From Arthrobacter sp. V1I9 (lineage in GTDB: Bacteria > Actinomycetota > Actinomycetes > Actinomycetales > Micrococcaceae), in assembly GCF_030817075.1 (NCBI RefSeq), contig NZ_JAUSYU010000001.1, positions 2,294,001-2,358,000 of the forward strand: a stretch of 64,000 bases of DNA, given 5' to 3'. The notes beneath the pieces are model-generated. The model saw nothing but the letters and a program-made list of their open reading frames with translations. It did no database searches and was not told the origin of the DNA. Below, piece by piece: positions 59,060 to 64,000 of the stretch (position 1 is its first letter; each line of letters starts with the position of its first letter). A program made the position numbers and the translations under genes.

Positions 59060-59446
59060 ATGAGCACCCCAGACAGTAATTCATACGTTTTCGAGCCTGC
59101 GGACAACGGTTCCGATGTCTCCCAGCAGATCCGCGACATTTCCGAAGTGCCGGCCATCGAGGTCATCACCACTGCAGCCGTTCACCTCATGAGTGCCGCT
59201 GCGGTCAAGCTGGGCCTTGCGGCGGAGGACAACGCCGAGGAACTGAAGGACCTGGACGAGGCCCGGAAACTGATCACTGCCCTGGCCGGCCTGGTCACCG
59301 CCGCCGCCCCGGAGATCGGTTCCCAGCATGCAGGTCCCTTGCGCGACGGCCTGCGTTCACTCCAGCTGGCCTTCCGCGAGGAGTCGCTTATCCCCGACGC
59401 CCCGGGCAAGGGTCCAGGCGAGAAGTACACCGGCGCGGTCAACTGA
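59060..59446 (+). CDS. DUF1844-domain protein
   Basis: Soluble protein of 128 residues. VPAIEVITTAAVHLMSAAAVKLGLA at about 30-54 and DLDEARKLITALAGLVTAAAPEIG are the DUF1844 helices. Genes of this family commonly neighbour infC in actinobacteria. Function unknown. It is divergent from infC and ends before a strong bidirectional stem-loop. Confidence 0.88.
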   Translation: MSTPDSNSYVFEPADNGSDVSQQIRDISEVPAIEVITTAAVHLMSAAAVKLGLAAEDNAEELKDLDEARKLITALAGLVTAAAPEIGSQHAGPLRDGLRSLQLAFREESLIPDAPGKGPGEKYTGAVN

Positions 59447-59472
59447 CACGGTAAGTCAGAACTGAGCAATTC

Positions 59473-59525
59473 ACGACGGCGGGCCACCCCATGCGAGGGG
59501 AGGACCCGCCGTCGTCGTAACTTAG
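59473..59525. terminator. Bidirectional terminator between DUF1844 gene and MFS gene
   Basis: ACGACGGCGGG at 59473-59483 and CCCGCCGTCGT at 59515-59525 form an 11-bp stem; an inner CCCC-atgcga-GGGG stem fills the loop. The flanking genes are convergent. Confidence 0.7.
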
Positions 59526-59573
59526 GCAGTTGTCCCGCACCCCTTTTCCAGGTTTTTGGGCAGAAGTGCCCAG

Positions 59574-60872
59574 TCAGGCAGCGGTGCGGCTTCGGCGGCG
59601 TTGCTGGAGAACCATCCCGATGAGGCACAGCGCCACGCCTGCAGCGCCCACTGAGACAAAGCCCCCCGACGGTCCCACCTGGTCGATGAAAACTCCCGCC
59701 AGCGGCGCTCCGAGCGCAACCCCACCGGTCAGCGCGGAGCCGTACCAGCCCATCGCCTCGCCGCGCCGCTCCTCATCCACCAGGTCCGCCACCTTTTCGG
59801 AGGCCGACGAGAGCACCGGCGCGCAGAGGAGCCCCGGCAGGATGGCAACCAGGGCAAGCGACCAGGTGTCGTGGGCGAATCCCATGGGGATGGTCAGGGC
59901 CGCCATACCAAGGAGCAGGACAATGGGCGAGACCGGCCGGTGCATGGCTCCGTAGATCAGCCCGCCCACCACGGACGCCGCGCACCAGAACAGGAAAACG
60001 ATGCCGATTTCGGCCTGGTGGCCGCCAGTCTCCAGAGCTGCAACAATTCCGACGTCGGTGCCGCTGAGCACCATTCCCGCTCCGGCGGCAACAGCGAAGA
60101 GTGCGGCCACGGTAGCCGTGAACCACGTGAAGCTGCCGGCAAACTTGTCCTTCAGCCCGGCAGTGCGGGCATTGTGGGCAGCAGCCGGGGCCAGGTCCGC
60201 GGCAGCTTCCTGCAGGTGGGCGGGGGCAGTGGAAACCACGGCGGCCTCAGCCGCACGCTGCTGGTCCGCCTCGCCGTCGTCCAAGGACGCCGTGCTGCGC
60301 GTGGGCGGGTTGAACCACATCAGGAACAGGCCGGCCAAGGAGGTGCAGACGCCCACGATGGTCAGGCCCGCCACGCTGAAGCCGCTGGTGGCCACGATGG
60401 CGCCTGCAGCAGGACCGATCATAAAAACCACTTCGGTGGTGATTGCGTCCAGGGCGAAGGCGGTGCGGCGCTGTTCGCCGTCGGCCAGGATGCCGAGGGA
60501 CTGGCGCACCACGCTGAAAATGGGCAGCGTCAGCAGTCCGCCCACAAACACCAGGGGAAGGAGCCACTCGTAGGAGACGTGGGGCACGATCGACCAGATC
60601 ACAGTCTCGGACACCACCGAAGGGATCAATGCCTTGCGCAGGCCCACGGTGTCCACCCGCCGGCCGCGCCACGGAGCCCCCACGGCGATACCGATGGTCA
60701 TCACGGCAGCGGCTGCACCCGCGGCGGCATACCCCTGTCCGAGGGTGAGGACGATATGCAGTGTCAGCAGCACGCCGGCCGCCGAGTGCGGGATACGGGC
60801 GATCATGCCGACCAGAAGCAGCCGCCTGATGGGCTGTACGGCCAGCAACTCCCGGTAGAGAGCGAAATTCAC
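59574..60872 (-). CDS. MFS transporter
   Basis: Membrane protein of 432 residues with about 12 hydrophobic segments. The usual loop 2-3 region GAPWRGRRVDTVGLRKALIPS holds an MFS-like R-x-D-x-x-G. The central loop (about 205-260) is Ala-rich and charged. The C-terminus RRRSRTAA is basic. The substrate is unknown; it resembles putative drug efflux proteins. It is last in a his-cluster-proximal unit, 54 bases after the SseB gene. Confidence 0.83.
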   Translation of the reverse strand: MNFALYRELLAVQPIRRLLLVGMIARIPHSAAGVLLTLHIVLTLGQGYAAAGAAAAVMTIGIAVGAPWRGRRVDTVGLRKALIPSVVSETVIWSIVPHVSYEWLLPLVFVGGLLTLPIFSVVRQSLGILADGEQRRTAFALDAITTEVVFMIGPAAGAIVATSGFSVAGLTIVGVCTSLAGLFLMWFNPPTRSTASLDDGEADQQRAAEAAVVSTAPAHLQEAAADLAPAAAHNARTAGLKDKFAGSFTWFTATVAALFAVAAGAGMVLSGTDVGIVAALETGGHQAEIGIVFLFWCAASVVGGLIYGAMHRPVSPIVLLLGMAALTIPMGFAHDTWSLALVAILPGLLCAPVLSSASEKVADLVDEERRGEAMGWYGSALTGGVALGAPLAGVFIDQVGPSGGFVSVGAAGVALCLIGMVLQQRRRSRTAA

Positions 60873-60926
60873 GAAAGGATCCTTCGGTCTGCCGCAGCCC
60901 GCCGGGGATCCCCTTCCTGACAGCAG

Positions 60927-61808
60927 CTAGTGGACAGCGCGCCGCAGTTTGATTTCGATGGAGTCGACCCGCTCACCAAACAATACATTCCGGGACCACT
61001 CAGCCTGCAGTCCGGCCACCAGCTGCTGTACCCCTTCTGCATCCAGTCCGTCCGCCAGGTACAACACCACCTGCAGCTCAGGCCCGGCGCCACCGCCGGG
61101 GAGGAGGGATCCGTCGGCCGCTTGGGCGGCCACTCCCCTGCCGGGCAGGAGCTCCAGCCTCCTGACCGCCGGGAAGCCGCCGGCGGCCTGGCTCATCCCG
61201 CTTGCCAGTTCGTGGTCGGCGTAGGACGGGATCCAGTCGTGCTGCTGGGCCAGCGCCCACAGGGCCGGCCTGCGCACCACAAATGTCACGTCCGCCCCCG
61301 GGTCCAGAACCAGGAGTTCAGCGCCTTCGGACACAGCGGAAAGGGCGGCCCGGGCAGCGTAGACGGCCACCGGCCGCGCCTCCGGATGCCAAGCGGCCAA
61401 GGCTGCGGCAGAGGTGAATGCGGGCATGGCGGTCCTGCCATCGGCCGCCTTCAGGGTTACGAGGGCCATGTCCGCCTGTTTATCGGCCTGCAGGCCGTCC
61501 TGCCCTTCCGCTTCCTCGGCAAGCTGGGCAACAATCGGGATAAAGACGCGGGCGGTGGCCAGCGCGGCGATGACCCCGGCTTCGTCCCCGTCACCGGCCT
61601 GCAGGGCGGCTACGGCGGCGAGGTAGCCGGCGTCCGCCGTTCCGTCGTCGTCCTCGAAGTTGTGGATCTTTGCGTGGTCCCCGGCGAGGCTCCGCCCGGC
61701 CCAGGGCTGCCCGGCAGAGTCAGCGGCACCACCGGCCCCCGCCAGTGCGGCGGCGATGTGGCCGGGGAGGTGGCGCTGCGGAGGGGTGCCGGGTTCGTTG
61801 CTGGCCAT
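60927..61808 (-). CDS. SseB-family protein
   Basis: Protein of 293 residues. The SseB N-terminal domain at about 85-220 is marked by ARVFIPIVAQL, MALVTLKAADGRTAMPAFTS and AELLVLDPGADVTFVVRRPAL. A low-complexity N-terminus of about 60 residues precedes it; the C-terminal domain (LQVVLYLADGLDAEGVQQLV) is less conserved. Homologues next to priA are common in actinobacteria. No enzyme activity is known. It starts 29 bases after priA. Confidence 0.82.
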   Translation of the reverse strand: MASNEPGTPPQRHLPGHIAAALAGAGGAADSAGQPWAGRSLAGDHAKIHNFEDDDGTADAGYLAAVAALQAGDGDEAGVIAALATARVFIPIVAQLAEEAEGQDGLQADKQADMALVTLKAADGRTAMPAFTSAAALAAWHPEARPVAVYAARAALSAVSEGAELLVLDPGADVTFVVRRPALWALAQQHDWIPSYADHELASGMSQAAGGFPAVRRLELLPGRGVAAQAADGSLLPGGGAGPELQVVLYLADGLDAEGVQQLVAGLQAEWSRNVLFGERVDSIEIKLRRAVH

Positions 61809-61837
61809 GGCGTTGCCGGATGTAGGCTGCCCGCTGC

Positions 61838-62584
61838 CTAGCGGCGGCCGGCGACGTCGAGGGCTTCGGGCAACGTGAAGGCACCGGCGTACAAAGCCTT
61901 GCCCACGATGGCACCTTCAACACCGAGGGGCACCAGGGAACGCAGCACCTTGAGGTCATCCAGGCTGGAAATGCCGCCCGAGGCCACCACGGGCTTGCCG
62001 GTCTTTTCCACCATTTGGCGGAGGAGTTCCACGTTGGGTCCCTGCAGGGTTCCGTCCTTCGTCACGTCGGTGACCACGTACCGCGCGCAGCCTGCCTCTT
62101 CGAGCCGGCCCAGGACGTCCCAAAGGTCGCCGCCTTCCTTGGTCCAGCCTCGGCCGGCAAGGGTGGTTCCGCGGACATCGAGCCCGACGGCGATCTTGTC
62201 GCCGAAGCGCTCTATGGCGCTGCGGGTCCATTCCGGGTTCTCCAATGCCGCCGTACCGAGGTTCACCCGGGCCACGCCCAGGTCCAGTGCTGCCTCGAGT
62301 GTGGCGTCGTCCCGGAGACCGCCGGAGAGCTCAACATTGATGTCCAGGCGGCCAACAACTTCCCGGAGCAGCCCGGCGTTGGAGCCACGGCCGAAGGCTG
62401 CGTCCAGGTCAACCAGGTGGACCCACTCCGCACCCTGCTGCTGCCAGTTCAGCGCCGCCTCGAGCGGCGTCCCGTAACTGGTTTCGCTTCCTGCTTCACC
62501 CTGGACAAGCCGGACGGCCTGGCCATTGACGACGTCGACGGCGGGCAGCAGTTCAAGAACCGGCAGGTCGGTAGCGGAGTTCAT
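61838..62584 (-). CDS. priA: PriA: phosphoribosyl isomerase for histidine and tryptophan synthesis
   Basis: TIM-barrel isomerase of 248 residues. [21 protein letters not shown] has the first catalytic Asp, and [20 protein letters not shown] the second. In actinobacteria without trpF this enzyme carries out both the HisA and TrpF reactions. I cannot see trpF in the window, so dual function follows from clade knowledge and not from this sequence. It is the fourth gene of the his part: hisB, hisH, small membrane protein, priA. Confidence 0.93.
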   Translation of the reverse strand: MNSATDLPVLELLPAVDVVNGQAVRLVQGEAGSETSYGTPLEAALNWQQQGAEWVHLVDLDAAFGRGSNAGLLREVVGRLDINVELSGGLRDDATLEAALDLGVARVNLGTAALENPEWTRSAIERFGDKIAVGLDVRGTTLAGRGWTKEGGDLWDVLGRLEEAGCARYVVTDVTKDGTLQGPNVELLRQMVEKTGKPVVASGGISSLDDLKVLRSLVPLGVEGAIVGKALYAGAFTLPEALDVAGRR

Positions 62585-62653
62585 CGTGATCCTCAGTGTT
62601 AGGGGGCAGGGATGTGCGCCGGACGGCTAACCGCCAGCTAGTGGGGGGGGCAG

Positions 62654-62812
62654 TTAGCCGGCCGGCAGCGTGAGCAGATAGGCGGCCAGCAGCGCCATGC
62701 CGGCCAGGACGTAGAACGAGACCTGCGTCCAGAGCGGCTTATGCTGCTGCCGGAAGGACAGGGCGCCGCCGATCAGCAGGCCGGCGAGGCCCATCAGGAT
62801 AACGGACCACAT
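62654..62812 (-). CDS. 52-residue two-helix membrane protein between hisH and priA
   Basis: Small protein MWSVILMGLAGLLIGGALSF, a short polar loop RQQHKPLWTQ, then a second hydrophobic segment VSFYVLAGMALLAAYLLTL. Two transmembrane segments nearly fill the chain. The ATG at 62812 directly abuts the hisH stop (TGAATG), so ribosomes can reinitiate. The sequence around the ATG codes well in this frame and ends with TAA at 62654. Function unknown; it may assist a membrane-associated step or simply ride on the his operon. Confidence 0.75.
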   Translation of the reverse strand: MWSVILMGLAGLLIGGALSFRQQHKPLWTQVSFYVLAGMALLAAYLLTLPAG

Positions 62813-63580
62813 TCAGGCGTCGCCGCCCGCGGGGTTTTCGCTGGTGCGCTCCGGTTTGCCTGCCATGGAAGGCTTGCGGAGGGCATCCACCCAGTTGTGC
62901 AGCAGCCGGGCACCGGCGTCGCCGGATTTTTCCGGGTGGAACTGGGTGGCGCACAGCGGCCCGTTCTCAACCGCGGCGATGAACGGGGCGCCGTGCTCGG
63001 ACCAGGTGACCAGGGGTGCGGCCATCCGCGGCTGGACGACGTCGAAGTTCCAGTCCTGCACGCCGTAGGAGTGGACAAAGTAGAACCGCTCGTTTTCGAC
63101 GCCGGCGAACAGCTTTGACCCAACGGGTACCTTGACGGTGTTCCAGCCCATGTGCGGGACAACGTCCGCTGGAAGGAGTTCCACCTTGCCGGGCCATTCG
63201 CCGATGCCTTCAGCTTCTGTGCCGTGTTCCACACCGGCCTCGAAAAGCACCTGCAGGCCCACGCAAATGCCGAGGACGGGGCGGCCGCCGGCGACACGCC
63301 GGCCGATGAGGCGGATGCCGTCCACGGCCTTGAGTTCACGCATAACGGTTTCAAAGGCGCCGACTCCGGGGACTACCAGGCCGTCGGCGTTCAGGACGTC
63401 CTCGGGCTTGGAGCTGAGGATTACCTCTGCACCTGCCCGCTCGAGGGCGCGTACTGCCGAGCGGACGTTTCCCGATCCGTAGTCCAACACGGTTACCGTG
63501 GGTTTCCCCTCGGGCGACGGCAGCTTCTGCGAAGCCGACGGATCGATGATGGCGCCGTCCCGCAGTACCTGGCCGCTCAC
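62813..63580 (-). CDS. hisH: Imidazole glycerol phosphate synthase, glutaminase subunit
   Basis: Class I glutamine amidotransferase of 255 residues. The nucleophile Cys is in [14 protein letters not shown] (about 105) and the His/Glu in [12 protein letters not shown] near 220. The first 27 residues before the core [15 protein letters not shown] are an extension. The GTG start shares GTGA with the hisB stop, so the start is secure. Partner subunit hisF is not in the window. Confidence 0.94.
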   Translation of the reverse strand: MSGQVLRDGAIIDPSASQKLPSPEGKPTVTVLDYGSGNVRSAVRALERAGAEVILSSKPEDVLNADGLVVPGVGAFETVMRELKAVDGIRLIGRRVAGGRPVLGICVGLQVLFEAGVEHGTEAEGIGEWPGKVELLPADVVPHMGWNTVKVPVGSKLFAGVENERFYFVHSYGVQDWNFDVVQPRMAAPLVTWSEHGAPFIAAVENGPLCATQFHPEKSGDAGARLLHNWVDALRKPSMAGKPERTSENPAGGDA

Positions 63581-64000
63581 AGCGCACCCTTGGTGGAGGG
63601 AATGCCCTCAACACGCGGATCGGATTCGACGGCGGCGCGAAGGGCGCGGGCGAACGCCTTGAACTGGGCCTCGACGATGTGGTGCGGGTCCCGTCCGGCG
63701 ATGACGTTCATGTGGAGGCAAATCCCGGCGTGCAGGGTTATCGCCTCAAAGACGTGGCGGGTGAGGGAGCCTGTGAAGTGACCGCCGATCAGGTGGTACT
63801 CCTGGCCTGCGGGCTCACCTCCGTGAACCAGGTAAGGGCGGCCGGACACGTCAACCACCGCGTGGGCCAGTGCCTCATCCAAGGGTACGGTGGCTTCGCC
63901 GAAGCGGCGGATTCCTGCCTTGTTTCCCAGGGCCGTGCGCAGCACTTCTCCGAACGTAATGGCAACGTCTTCCACCGTGTGGTGGACATCGATGTGGATG
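63577..64000 (-). CDS. hisB: Imidazoleglycerol-phosphate dehydratase, 5' truncated by window edge
   Basis: Mn-dependent dehydratase for histidine synthesis. The visible 140 residues run from the [13 protein letters not shown] motif (metal ligands) through [30 protein letters not shown] and [23 protein letters not shown] to the C-terminal STKGAL. The start lies beyond base 64000. It overlaps hisH by four bases. Monofunctional type, since no phosphatase domain fits the C-terminus. Confidence 0.95.
   Translation of the reverse strand, partial: IHIDVHHTVEDVAITFGEVLRTALGNKAGIRRFGEATVPLDEALAHAVVDVSGRPYLVHGGEPAGQEYHLIGGHFTGSLTRHVFEAITLHAGICLHMNVIAGRDPHHIVEAQFKAFARALRAAVESDPRVEGIPSTKGAL

Noticed and set aside
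62641..62651. Run of eight G residues between priA and the small membrane protein
   Set aside because: It lies outside coding frames, so it does not affect a gene; it may be a sequencing-prone site but has no functional support.

Overview
The window is a chromosomal segment of a high-GC Gram-positive bacterium. Gene content and order fit the Arthrobacter/Pseudarthrobacter group of the Micrococcaceae: a recN-nadK-tlyA block, a mycothiol-type maleylpyruvate isomerase homologue, PriA in place of separate HisA and TrpF, an Rv2578c-type radical SAM protein, an Ada-AlkA fusion, and an rrn operon with no spacer tRNA. The genus is inferred from memory of gene order, not from a database search.

Layout. 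1-4.9 kb (+): the end of a CitB/DpiA-type response regulator, then a GntR/FCD regulator with prpD, prpB and prpC, the methylcitrate route for propionate; prpD carries a one-base frameshift. 4.9-16 kb (mostly -): two NUDIX hydrolases, xerD, pyrG, recN, nadK, tlyA, a HAD phosphatase and a TPR protein with a repetitive charged N-terminus. 16.2-17.6 kb: an intact ISL3-family insertion sequence with an 8-bp target duplication, sitting just beyond the end of the rrn operon. 17.7-23.5 kb (-): 5S, 23S and 16S rRNA genes (transcribed 16S-23S-5S), with a promoter, boxA-like repeats and a 23S processing stem. 23.7-31.6 kb: tyrS, a HelD-like RNA polymerase-recycling helicase, a DNA alkylation repair group (mpg, divergent ada-alkA fusion and ogt), a DinB/MDMPI protein and a PNPOx-like flavoprotein. 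31.7-40.4 kb (-): the complete arginine operon argC-J-B-D-F-R-G-H with mostly overlapping genes. 40.5-47.7 kb: a quinone oxidoreductase, then the most unusual locus, a single-module membrane NRPS with the epsilon-poly-lysine synthetase (Pls) architecture, an M1 metallopeptidase and, convergent, an Sfp-type phosphopantetheinyl transferase. 47.7-59.4 kb: pheST, a small HExxH membrane protein, a SIMPL protein, an Rv2578c-type radical SAM gene under a probable LexA box, a MutT protein, an MFS transporter, an RNA methyltransferase, and infC-rpmI-rplT (infC starts with AUU). 59.5-64 kb (-): an MFS transporter, an SseB-type protein, priA, an unlisted 52-residue membrane protein, hisH and the start-truncated hisB.

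How parts work together. The NRPS reads as a lysine-type adenylation domain by the specificity residues I could align. With an activating transferase and a metallopeptidase next to it, it makes a plausible poly-lysine-like synthesis and turnover set. Other items worth attention are a nested palindromic intergenic repeat with an exact 32-bp period found at two places, the SOS box, the infC leader, and the SD-sequestering stem in the insertion sequence. All functional calls rest on recognised motifs and context; no search was run.
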